The translations under genes were made by a program, and so were the position numbers. Source: Chloroflexi bacterium CFX4 (GTDB lineage Bacteria > Chloroflexota > Anaerolineae > Aggregatilineales > UBA2796). From it: a stretch of DNA of 64,000 nucleotides. The notes beneath the pieces were generated by a model, which saw nothing but the letters and a program-made list of their open reading frames with translations, was not told the DNA's origin and did no database searches. Numbering within the stretch: position 1 is the first letter of the stretch; the number at the start of each line of letters is the position of its first letter. Below, piece after piece: positions 44,427 to 51,668 of the stretch. Where the stretch lies: positions 1-64,000 of the forward strand of contig QWHC01000017.1 of assembly GCA_021404685.1 (NCBI GenBank). Reading direction: 5' to 3'.

Positions 44427-44936
44427 TTAACCTTGTGGAATGGTATAACCAAGCGTCACCGGCTCACGCAGGCGGATCAAGCGCTCGCGCACGTCGTTCG
44501 GAATATCCTGCCAGGCGATCTCACGTTCGGCGCGCCAGCGCAAGACCTGTGGTTGCTTGCCGTTTTGTTGGCGCGGCGCCATGTATGCCTCAACTTCTAG
44601 ATATTGTTTGCCTTCACGCTGCGAGAACGTCACCTTAGCATCAATGAGTGTTTCATGAATCATGCGCCGCATTTCGGTCAGGTGCGCGCCTTCGCCGTTC
44701 AGGATTTTGGCAGCGTCCTCAGCGCTGATCTCGCCCCGTGTTTGGTGCAACCATGCCGCCACGCGCTCCGAAACCCACTTATCCACATACGCCTTGAAGG
44801 TTTCATCCGCCGGCAGCACAGCCGCCCGCGCACCGCGCACACCCATGCCAAACAAGCGCATTATGCCGCGCACAATGAAATTGACCACACTTAATAAGCA
44901 CCCTGAGGGCTGCTTTTCCGATTCTTGTTGTGCCAT
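44427..44936 (-). CDS. Unknown protein with WxDIPxDVR motif (operon gene 2)
   Basis: A 169-residue unknown. The N-terminal 40 residues contain an amphipathic or membrane-associated stretch (LLSVVNFIVRGIMRLFGM). The middle is helical (KWVSERVAAWLHQTRGEISAE has charged repeats) with a beta-rich part after it, and the C-terminus has AWQDIPNDVRERLIRLRE. The WxDIPxDVR core matches WHELPDDVR in the 44942 protein and DLPTELR in the 43609 protein. GAAGGA precedes the ATG. 11 nt upstream of the 44017 gene. Confidence 0.63.
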   Translation of the reverse strand: MAQQESEKQPSGCLLSVVNFIVRGIMRLFGMGVRGARAAVLPADETFKAYVDKWVSERVAAWLHQTRGEISAEDAAKILNGEGAHLTEMRRMIHETLIDAKVTFSQREGKQYLEVEAYMAPRQQNGKQPQVLRWRAEREIAWQDIPNDVRERLIRLREPVTLGYTIPQG

Positions 44937-44941
44937 CTGCG

Positions 44942-45361
44942 CTAATCCTTCAGCTTCAATTCAATCTCAACCTCTGCCGATTGGCGGCGGATGAATTTCT
45001 CGCGCACGTCGTCGGGCAGTTCATGCCACGGCACCACTTCCGCCGCTTCCATCTGGATAAACTGCCCATCCGCTTGCTGAAATTCTGCTTGCACCACTTT
45101 CTCATGCAAGCGCCCTTCGTTCACCTGCCGAAAGATGATGCGTGCGCGCACAAGGCGCTGCTGAAGCAAGGTCAGGGCGCGCTGCGCCGCCACATTCAGT
45201 CGGTCGGCGGCTGCCAGCAGCAGCACAAATGCTTCACGGACGTCCTCACCGAAAAGCTGCCCCAGCCAGTCAGCCAAGGTGCGGTTTGCCCAGTTCACAA
45301 TCTGCTGCCAAAAGGCAACGCTCAGCGCCACCGCCACGCCGGCTGCAATGACTACCCACAT
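44942..45361 (-). CDS. Small membrane protein with WxELPDDVR motif (operon gene 1)
   Basis: A 139-residue unknown, first gene of the AAA operon. An N-terminal membrane span (VVIAAGVAVALSVAFW) is followed by QQIVNWANRTLADWL, a long helix (residues about 40-95) ending in LQQRLVRARIIFRQ, and a C-terminal PWHELPDDVREKFIRR followed by a short strand. AAGG lies upstream of the ATG. It faces a divergent envelope operon across 133 nt. Confidence 0.65.
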   Translation of the reverse strand: MWVVIAAGVAVALSVAFWQQIVNWANRTLADWLGQLFGEDVREAFVLLLAAADRLNVAAQRALTLLQQRLVRARIIFRQVNEGRLHEKVVQAEFQQADGQFIQMEAAEVVPWHELPDDVREKFIRRQSAEVEIELKLKD

Positions 45362-45477
45362 GCTTCACATCACCTTGCCATGTATCTTTATAGCACTCCA
45401 TACGCAGGGCTTGCCTTCCAAGTTGCGCCGCGGTCCTGACGCTTAGGCAACGCTTTTGCGCCACACTTGACGCTGCC

Positions 45478-45486
45478 TGTTATAAT
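45478..45486 (+). promoter_or_regulatory. Extended -10 promoter, leaderless transcript predicted
   Basis: TGTTATAAT is a perfect extended -10. Only 8 nt separate it from the ATG at 45495, so transcription would start at or within about 2 nt of the start codon. No ribosome binding site fits in between. The mRNA of the zinc-ribbon/LysM gene is therefore probably leaderless. Confidence 0.6.
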
Positions 45487-45494
45487 AGTGCGCG

Positions 45495-46982
45495 ATGAAA
45501 CGAGCAAATGCACCGACCCAAACTTGCCCGATTTGTGCGGCGCGCCAGCCACTAGAGGCACTGCGCTGCACAACATGCGGTGCTGCCCTACGTGGCACGC
45601 CAAACGCCGCCTCTGCACTGCCGCCTGCTGCGCCCCTGCCGCGCCGCACGCCGATTCGTGCCAATGCGCCGCTGCCCGCCGACTCTGACGCCGGCGAGGC
45701 AGATTTATATGAAGGTGCGCTGCGCCCTTCACCAGTGCCTATCGTCCTGATCGGCGCATTAATTGCCGCCTTGGTGCTAGGCGTCAGTTTGGCAGCTTTC
45801 ATCAGCCAAAATTCGCCGTCTGGCGTGGCAGGCGTTGCCGCGCAGCCAAGCGCTACCGCAACCGATATACCGCCGAGCCTAACGCCTTCGTTGACGCCGA
45901 GCATCACCCTGACGCCCTTTCCCGGCGTGGACGTAAGCAGCCTTATCACGCCGATTGCTATCGTTGTGCTGCCCACCCTGCCGCCCACACCAACAGATTT
46001 CGCCTCACCCACCTTTGCGGCAGACGTGCCTGAGTCAACACGGCTGGCGCCGCCGCCAACCAACACGCGCGCCCTGATTGTGCCAACGCTGAACATTCCG
46101 ACCGTAACGCCTGTGCCACCAACCGTCACCCTAACGCCGACCCTCGGACCTTGCATTCAGAAGGCAGCCGCTGGCGATACGCTCTATGACATGGCAATTC
46201 GCTGCGGTCACCGCGATATTGCCATTATCGAGGTGATCCTACGCCGCAACAACATGAGCAGCGCGTCCCAACTTCAGGTTGGGCAAGAAATTGAAATTCC
46301 GCGCCCAACAGCCGTTGGCGGCTTGCCCGGCGAATCCGCGCCGCCGAGCGACGATCCGCTTGCCGCAGCGCGCATCGAGCCGACCTTGCCGCCCGGCGTG
46401 ATGTGGTACACCGTTAAAAAAGGTGAAACGGCACTGAGCATCATCTTTGATCGCAACATCACCATGAGCATCCTCAGCAACCTGAACCCTGAAGTCCTCT
46501 TTGAGGGCTGCGACTTTGGTCTGCCGGCTGGTGGTGGCTCTTGCCGCGTGATGGTCTACGAAGGGCAGCGTTTGCGCGTGCCGGCACCCACACCCACACC
46601 AACCATTCCGCCCACGCTCAGCGGCAGTGAAACACCCACACCCACCGCCACACCCACTGTGAACGCGCCCTTTAGCCAGTCACCGAGCGATAACATGCTC
46701 TTTGAATCGTTTGAGTTACCCACGCTGCGCTGGCGTGCCAGCGGACAGCTTGGCATCGGTGAGGTCTACCTGGTGACGGTCATAGATCGCACCAGCGGCG
46801 TTACTTACAACGTGACGACCCGCGAGCTATTCTTCCAAGTGCCTGCCGAATGGCAGCCCACCGATGGCAGACGCCATACCTTTGCATGGCAGATCACGAT
46901 TGCCACGCTGCGCGATGGCACGACCGTGATCCCAAGCCCACAACAGACCGAAATCCGAACCTTTACGTGGCAAAGCCGCTGA
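45495..46982 (+). CDS. Zinc-ribbon membrane protein with two LysM domains
   Basis: A 495-residue protein. A cytoplasmic zinc ribbon (CPIC and CTTC, residues 12-31) and a Pro-rich linker lead to one membrane span (about 80-100). Outside lie Thr/Pro-rich stalks, a first LysM (about 220-270, AAAGDTLYDMAIRCG), a second LysM (about 300-360, YTVKKGETALSIIFDRN) and a C-terminal beta-sandwich-like domain ending TFTWQSR. LysM binds peptidoglycan or chitin-like glycans. The C-terminal domain recurs in the next gene (ending TFTWQGE), so the pair are paralogous in design. The next gene starts 2 nt downstream. Confidence 0.8.
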   Translation: MKRANAPTQTCPICAARQPLEALRCTTCGAALRGTPNAASALPPAAPLPRRTPIRANAPLPADSDAGEADLYEGALRPSPVPIVLIGALIAALVLGVSLAAFISQNSPSGVAGVAAQPSATATDIPPSLTPSLTPSITLTPFPGVDVSSLITPIAIVVLPTLPPTPTDFASPTFAADVPESTRLAPPPTNTRALIVPTLNIPTVTPVPPTVTLTPTLGPCIQKAAAGDTLYDMAIRCGHRDIAIIEVILRRNNMSSASQLQVGQEIEIPRPTAVGGLPGESAPPSDDPLAAARIEPTLPPGVMWYTVKKGETALSIIFDRNITMSILSNLNPEVLFEGCDFGLPAGGGSCRVMVYEGQRLRVPAPTPTPTIPPTLSGSETPTPTATPTVNAPFSQSPSDNMLFESFELPTLRWRASGQLGIGEVYLVTVIDRTSGVTYNVTTRELFFQVPAEWQPTDGRRHTFAWQITIATLRDGTTVIPSPQQTEIRTFTWQSR

Positions 46983-46984
46983 GA

Positions 46985-48097
46985 ATGACCATGCCCATAC
47001 TCTTGCTAACGCGCCGTGCCGCGCTGATCACCTTTGTGCTGCTCTTGGCAGCCTGCCAAACTGATACACTGCCGCAGCCAACTCTTGCGCCAACCATCAG
47101 TCCAACACCATCACCCTCTGCCTCACCTTCACCAACGGCAACGCCGCCCGTGACGGATACGCCCATTGTGCCGCCGCAAATGCGCCCGATGATCGTCGCC
47201 ACGCAGCCGGAAGTGCCTGTTGTGCGCGTGGACGCACCGCAGCCAACCGCTACACCGCAGCCGCCTTGTATCGTGGCACGCCCGGGCGATACGCTCTTTG
47301 GCTTGCTGGCGCGCAGCGGCTTGTATGCTGAAACATCGCCTGAGTTACTGGCTGCCCTGCGTGAGCTAAATGGCTTGCCACCCGGCTCCAATAACATTCA
47401 GGCGGGCGCTACATACTGCATTCCGCTGCCCACGCCCACACCAACGCCCGTCGGCTATGAGGCAACCCAAACCGCCGTGGCGCAAGAACTGCCCGATCTG
47501 CCGCTGCGCGTCTTTGCGGAGGCAACCTACGTCGTGAAGGAAGGCGAGAACATCACCACTGTTCAATTGAACAGTGGCGCTACCCTGCGCGAAATTTGTG
47601 CCATGAATCCGCCAAGCGTCATCAACTGCACAGGTTGCGATCTCACCAAGCCCATCGGCGCGCAAGGCTGCCGTCCGATTGTGGTGGTTGGGCAAGCCAT
47701 CAAGGTGCCAGGTCCGACGCCCACGCCGACCATCACGCCCACGCGCAGCGGCTTGGAGACCGCCACGCCCACGCCGCCCTATGCCTTGCCCAATGTCGCC
47801 TCGCCCATTAATGGCGCAACGGTTAGCGGCACTGTGCAGCTCATTTGGCTGCCCGTAACCGTCCTTCAACCGGATGAGTTTTACGTGATCATCTGGTCGG
47901 ATATGACGCGCCAGCAATCTTGGCAGCACACTACCCGCGCCAGCACCTACCGCCTGCCTGCCGAACTGGCGCCGCCCAGCGGCGAACGGCACACCATCAA
48001 CTGGCAAGTCGGCGTAGCGCGTGAACAAGCCGACGGCAGCTATTTGATCATCAGCCCGTGGAGCCTGATTTACACCTTCACCTGGCAAGGAGAATGA
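46985..48097 (+). CDS. LysM-containing lipoprotein
   Basis: A 370-residue lipoprotein: signal peptide with lipobox LLAAC, Pro/Thr spacer, a LysM-like module (about 93-145, VARPGDTLFGLLARSG), a second glycan-binding-like module (about 175-250, YVVKEGENITTVQLNSG) and a C-terminal beta domain like that of the upstream protein. Cys pairs in the LysM regions may form disulfides. The reading frame is open further upstream, but MTMPILLLTRR gives a clean signal peptide, 2 nt after the preceding stop. Middle gene of the envelope operon. Confidence 0.82.
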   Translation: MTMPILLLTRRAALITFVLLLAACQTDTLPQPTLAPTISPTPSPSASPSPTATPPVTDTPIVPPQMRPMIVATQPEVPVVRVDAPQPTATPQPPCIVARPGDTLFGLLARSGLYAETSPELLAALRELNGLPPGSNNIQAGATYCIPLPTPTPTPVGYEATQTAVAQELPDLPLRVFAEATYVVKEGENITTVQLNSGATLREICAMNPPSVINCTGCDLTKPIGAQGCRPIVVVGQAIKVPGPTPTPTITPTRSGLETATPTPPYALPNVASPINGATVSGTVQLIWLPVTVLQPDEFYVIIWSDMTRQQSWQHTTRASTYRLPAELAPPSGERHTINWQVGVAREQADGSYLIISPWSLIYTFTWQGE

Positions 48098-48104
48098 CCC
48101 AACC

Positions 48105-49538
48105 ATGCGTATTTCACCTCTTTTCGTGCTGGTGATCGTGATTATTGCCGCGCTAGTGACGGCAGGTGCCGCCGCCGCTGCTTACATCGGTGTGCGCCAA
48201 ATCGTGCTGCAATCTCCTATTGAATTGCCGCCGCCGCCGCAAGTTGGTGCGCCGCAGCCAACTGCTATCCCGCTGCTAGCTGCCACACCAACGACTAGTG
48301 CCGCCGCCGAGTCAACGCCTGTTGCTGCCAATGTTACGCCTGAGGTGCCGCCTGACGGCAGCGCGATCCCTGTTTGGACAGACCCAAAGCGCGTGACGAT
48401 CTTGATCTTGGGCGTGGATCAGCGCCCCGGCGAAGCAGGCCCTTTCCGCACCGATACGATCATCGTGCTGAGCGTTGATCCGATCCGCAAAACGGCTGCG
48501 ATGCTCTCCATTCCGCGTGATGTCTGGGTGAAGATTCCCGACATCAACGCGCCGCTCTCACCGAACCGCATCAATGCGGCGAACTTCATCGGCGATCAAC
48601 TTAATTATCCGCCAAATGGGGCAGGTCCGAAGTTGGCGGCGCGTGCCGTTGAAGGCTTGCTCGGCATCCCGATTCACCGCTATGTGTTGGTGAACTTTGA
48701 GGCGTTCCGCACCGTGATTGACGCGCTGGGTGAGGTGACGGTTTGCCCAACCGAGCGCATTTTCGACGATCAGTATCCCGACTATGAGACCTATGGCGTC
48801 ATCACCGTCGAATTCCAGCCCGGCTGCCAAGCGCTGGACTCGACCAAGCTGCTGCAATATGCGCGTGTGCGCCACAATGCCGGCGATGACTTTGGGCGCG
48901 CCAGCCGCCAGCAGGAGGTGATCCGTGCTGTGCGTGAACGCGCCTTGAGCCTTGGTGGTGTGGCGGCGTTGTTCGGGCAGGCGGGCGCGATCTGGGAATC
49001 GCTCGCCGAGAACATCCGCACCGACTTGACCTTTGATGAGATTTTGGCACTGGCAAACCTTGCTCAAGAAATTGGCGACATTCAATCCGCCGTGCTGACC
49101 TTGCGCCGTGAAGGGCAAGGCGGGCAGCTCCTCTACAGCACGCTGCCAAGCGGTGAGCAGGTGCTTTCGCCCATCGCCGAAGAAGTGTTCGCCTTGGTGG
49201 TGCGCCTGTTCGATTCAGGGACGGGTGCGCCGTCTGGCTCGCCGGCTGGCGCGGAGAACGCACGCCTTTTCGTCGAGAACGGCGCTTTCATAGATGGCTT
49301 GGCTGCCCAAACCCGTGATCGGCTGATTGGCGAAGGCTTTAATGTGGTGGAGATCGGCACGATCAAGAGCGATTTTCCCTACCCTAAGACGGAAATTCAC
49401 GTCTACACGGGAAAGATGCAAACAGCGCGCTACCTTGCCGAAGTGCTGGGCTTGGATGGCACGGCGATCAAGGTTGAGGCAGATGCGCCGCCCGGCATAG
49501 ATATTAAGCTGATCATCGGGCAGGATTTAGGGCGCTAA
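48105..49538 (+). CDS. LytR-CpsA-Psr (LCP) family protein
   Basis: A 477-residue membrane enzyme that likely transfers glycopolymers from undecaprenyl-phosphate onto peptidoglycan or protein. One N-terminal membrane span (about 8-28), a Pro-rich linker, then the LCP domain (about 95-260) with ILGVDQRPG, FRTDTIIVLSVD, LSIPRDVWV and YARVRHNAGDDFGRASRQQ. A LytR_C domain (about 385-475, RLFVENGAF, then GEGFNVVEIG) ends the protein. AAGGAG precedes the ATG. Third gene of the LysM operon, consistent with wall-polymer attachment. Confidence 0.92.
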   Translation: MRISPLFVLVIVIIAALVTAGAAAAAYIGVRQIVLQSPIELPPPPQVGAPQPTAIPLLAATPTTSAAAESTPVAANVTPEVPPDGSAIPVWTDPKRVTILILGVDQRPGEAGPFRTDTIIVLSVDPIRKTAAMLSIPRDVWVKIPDINAPLSPNRINAANFIGDQLNYPPNGAGPKLAARAVEGLLGIPIHRYVLVNFEAFRTVIDALGEVTVCPTERIFDDQYPDYETYGVITVEFQPGCQALDSTKLLQYARVRHNAGDDFGRASRQQEVIRAVRERALSLGGVAALFGQAGAIWESLAENIRTDLTFDEILALANLAQEIGDIQSAVLTLRREGQGGQLLYSTLPSGEQVLSPIAEEVFALVVRLFDSGTGAPSGSPAGAENARLFVENGAFIDGLAAQTRDRLIGEGFNVVEIGTIKSDFPYPKTEIHVYTGKMQTARYLAEVLGLDGTAIKVEADAPPGIDIKLIIGQDLGR

Positions 49539-49551
49539 CCAAGCGCCCTAA
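49527..49551. terminator. Hairpin between convergent LCP and cytochrome genes
   Basis: TTAGGGCGC (49527-49535, overlapping the LCP stop) pairs perfectly with GCGCCCTAA (49543-49551). No T tract is present; it may act as a bidirectional end signal. Confidence 0.5.
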
Positions 49552-49562
49552 CGTGCCTGCGC

Positions 49563-50369
49563 TCACTGACCGCTGAGTTCGCGCACATCCTGCGGTCCGA
49601 CCTTTGCCACCAAATGGCATGCCACGCAGGCTGTGTTTCGCAGTGTTTCATCCATAAAGAATTTATCGGCGTTCAGCGGTTGTGCTTTGTGCGCCTGATG
49701 GCAATCTGAGCAGAAAAGCTGCACCTCGATTATCTCTAGGCTGGTTGGTGGTGGGTTGCCACTTTCGGCAAGTGCCTGCTGCAAGCCCGCGCCAATGGTC
49801 AGGCTGCCGCCGCGCAGCAAAGCCTCTTGCGCCTGTGGCAAGTAAGTGTGGAAGTGGTTGTTGATGCCGTCCAGCTTGAGCAGTGCCTCGCTGTGGCAGG
49901 TAGCACAGGAGGCATTTGCCAGCCAGCCCGTCTTGGTGCGCTGCTTCTCGATGGTTGGATCGTCCCGCCCTGCCAAGTAGATCAGCGCGTCGTAAGCGCC
50001 AAGCGCAACCGTTGTGATGCGGTGCGGCAAACTGCTATCGCCGCGGTGACAATCAATGCACTTGAATGGCTCGGCATTGGCGGCTTGCGCGGCGTGATAA
50101 TGGACGGTTGAGAGATCGGGGATCGCCTCAGTTGGATGATCAAGCGCATAGTAGGCGCGGTTGTAGTAGGTGATCTCTGGTGCGGTGTGGCAGCTAATGC
50201 AAAAGGTATCGTGTTCCTCAAGCGCAGAGGCAACCACGAAGCTCAGGCTGCCAAGCATGATGAGCGCAAAAAAGCCAACCAATAGGTAAAGCTGCCAACG
50301 CCTGCGGCGCGGCTTGCTTGCCGCTGCCAAAGGCGGCAGCGGTGAAGGAATGTTGGGTAAGTTATCCAT
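49563..50369 (-). CDS. Membrane-anchored pentaheme cytochrome c (NapC/NirT-like)
   Basis: A 268-residue multiheme cytochrome. One N-terminal membrane span (about 25-50) anchors a periplasmic domain with five CxxCH sites: CISCH, CIDCH, CATCH, CSDCH and CVACH. The layout is like NapC/NirT quinol dehydrogenases, which pass electrons from the quinone pool to periplasmic reductases; NapC itself has four hemes, so this is a variant. It starts 11 nt after the molybdopterin oxidoreductase gene and is most likely its redox partner. Confidence 0.85.
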   Translation of the reverse strand: MDNLPNIPSPLPPLAAASKPRRRRWQLYLLVGFFALIMLGSLSFVVASALEEHDTFCISCHTAPEITYYNRAYYALDHPTEAIPDLSTVHYHAAQAANAEPFKCIDCHRGDSSLPHRITTVALGAYDALIYLAGRDDPTIEKQRTKTGWLANASCATCHSEALLKLDGINNHFHTYLPQAQEALLRGGSLTIGAGLQQALAESGNPPPTSLEIIEVQLFCSDCHQAHKAQPLNADKFFMDETLRNTACVACHLVAKVGPQDVRELSGQ

Positions 50370-50380
50370 AAAGGCAGCCG

Positions 50381-51484
50381 TTACACAGCGCGCAGCGAAC
50401 GGCGGTGAATAGCGTCTGTGCCATTCGGGAAAGCGCCACCAAACAAGCCGCGTGCTTCTGTGGTCTGCACAAAGCCGCTTTCATCAGTGGCACGCACACC
50501 AATGCGATACACGCCCGGCGCCGGCAGCGCCCATGTCACATACCACTGCGTCCACGCCAGCGGTGAGCTGCCACTTGGCACAAGCGTGGCAGGCATCCAT
50601 TCGCCATCGTCAATCTGCACTTCCACTGCTGTGATCTCGCGTTTGCCCGCCACTGCTACGCCTTGCAGCACAATCGCCGTCCCTGAGGCGATCTCGGCAT
50701 TTTCGCTCGGTGTGTGGATGATGGACTTGGTGCGAATGTCCGCCACGTTAGACCAGCCGCGTGATTCCCAATAGCCTCTGTAGTCGTAGTCAATAAATTC
50801 CACCCGCGTCAGCCAGCGCGGCATCTTCTGCCCATATAAGCCGGGAATATGCACCCGCAGCGGGAAGCCGTGTTCAACGGTCAGGGGTTCGTCGTTCATC
50901 TCGTAGGCAAGCAGCGTTTCAGGGTGCAGCATCCATTCGGTGGTAACCGAAGTCGAGTAGCCATCGGCTGCCTCAAATTTGACGTGCGTCGCAGCAGCTT
51001 TGGGTTGCACACGCGCCACAATCTCGCTGAACAGCACGCCGCGCCACGTCAGGTTGCCGATCAGGTTGCCGCCGGTTGGGTTGGAAATGCATTCTAGCGT
51101 GCGCGTCTCAGTGATGGCGGGCATAGCGCGCAAATCGGCAAGGCTGAAGGTCAGCGGCGAATCAACCAAGCCGTCCACGCTGAGCGCCCACGTTTCTGCG
51201 TCAACACTAGGTGTATTATTGTAGTCATATTGCGTTATGTAGAGGTTAGCAACGTCCGTCAGGATCGGGCGATCATAGGTGAGGATGCTAAAGGGCGCGT
51301 CCGCAACCTCAGGTAAGGCGGGCAGCGTGGCAGCGGGCGTGTGGGTTGCCTGTGCGCTGCCGGGCGCATAGACTGTCGGAGCGATCATATCGGCGGGACG
51401 GCAAGCGGCTGCCAGCGCCGAGCCTGTGATCGCAATCAGGAAGCCGCGCCGTGAAAGGCGGCTTGGTGGTTGGGAATCAGCCAT
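50381..51484 (-). CDS. Tat-exported molybdopterin oxidoreductase (sulfite oxidase family)
   Basis: A 367-residue enzyme. The N-terminus has a Tat motif (SRRGFLI) and a lipobox (LAAAC), so it should be folded in the cytoplasm and then lipid-anchored. The Moco domain (about 95-255) has the Cys ligand in TRTLECISNPTGG and the GFPLRVHIPGLYG segment; the C-terminal Ig-like dimerisation domain (about 270-360) has VAVAGKREITAVEVQIDDG. This matches the sulfite oxidase/YedY superfamily. Substrate is not readable. ATG 51484 follows TAGGTG; GTG 51493 is an alternative. Coupled to the pentaheme cytochrome. Confidence 0.88.
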   Translation of the reverse strand: MADSQPPSRLSRRGFLIAITGSALAAACRPADMIAPTVYAPGSAQATHTPAATLPALPEVADAPFSILTYDRPILTDVANLYITQYDYNNTPSVDAETWALSVDGLVDSPLTFSLADLRAMPAITETRTLECISNPTGGNLIGNLTWRGVLFSEIVARVQPKAAATHVKFEAADGYSTSVTTEWMLHPETLLAYEMNDEPLTVEHGFPLRVHIPGLYGQKMPRWLTRVEFIDYDYRGYWESRGWSNVADIRTKSIIHTPSENAEIASGTAIVLQGVAVAGKREITAVEVQIDDGEWMPATLVPSGSSPLAWTQWYVTWALPAPGVYRIGVRATDESGFVQTTEARGLFGGAFPNGTDAIHRRSLRAV

Positions 51485-51668
51485 ATAAAACACACCTAAA
51501 GATAACTCAGTATACGTTACGTGCCTAGAGCATGGCTGAACGCCACACCTTACTTTATTCTAGCTTTGATCGGCGCGCTTTTCCCAAAGAAAGTGATGAA
51601 AAACTAGCGCCTATGCAACAAGCGCATTACAATACAAATGTTTCCCTGAACATACACGGATACCTGCA

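Noticed and set aside
45467..45472. TTGACG as -35 of the 45495 gene
   Set aside because: Only 8 nt separate it from TATAAT, too short for a sigma-70 promoter; the extended -10 explains the site better.
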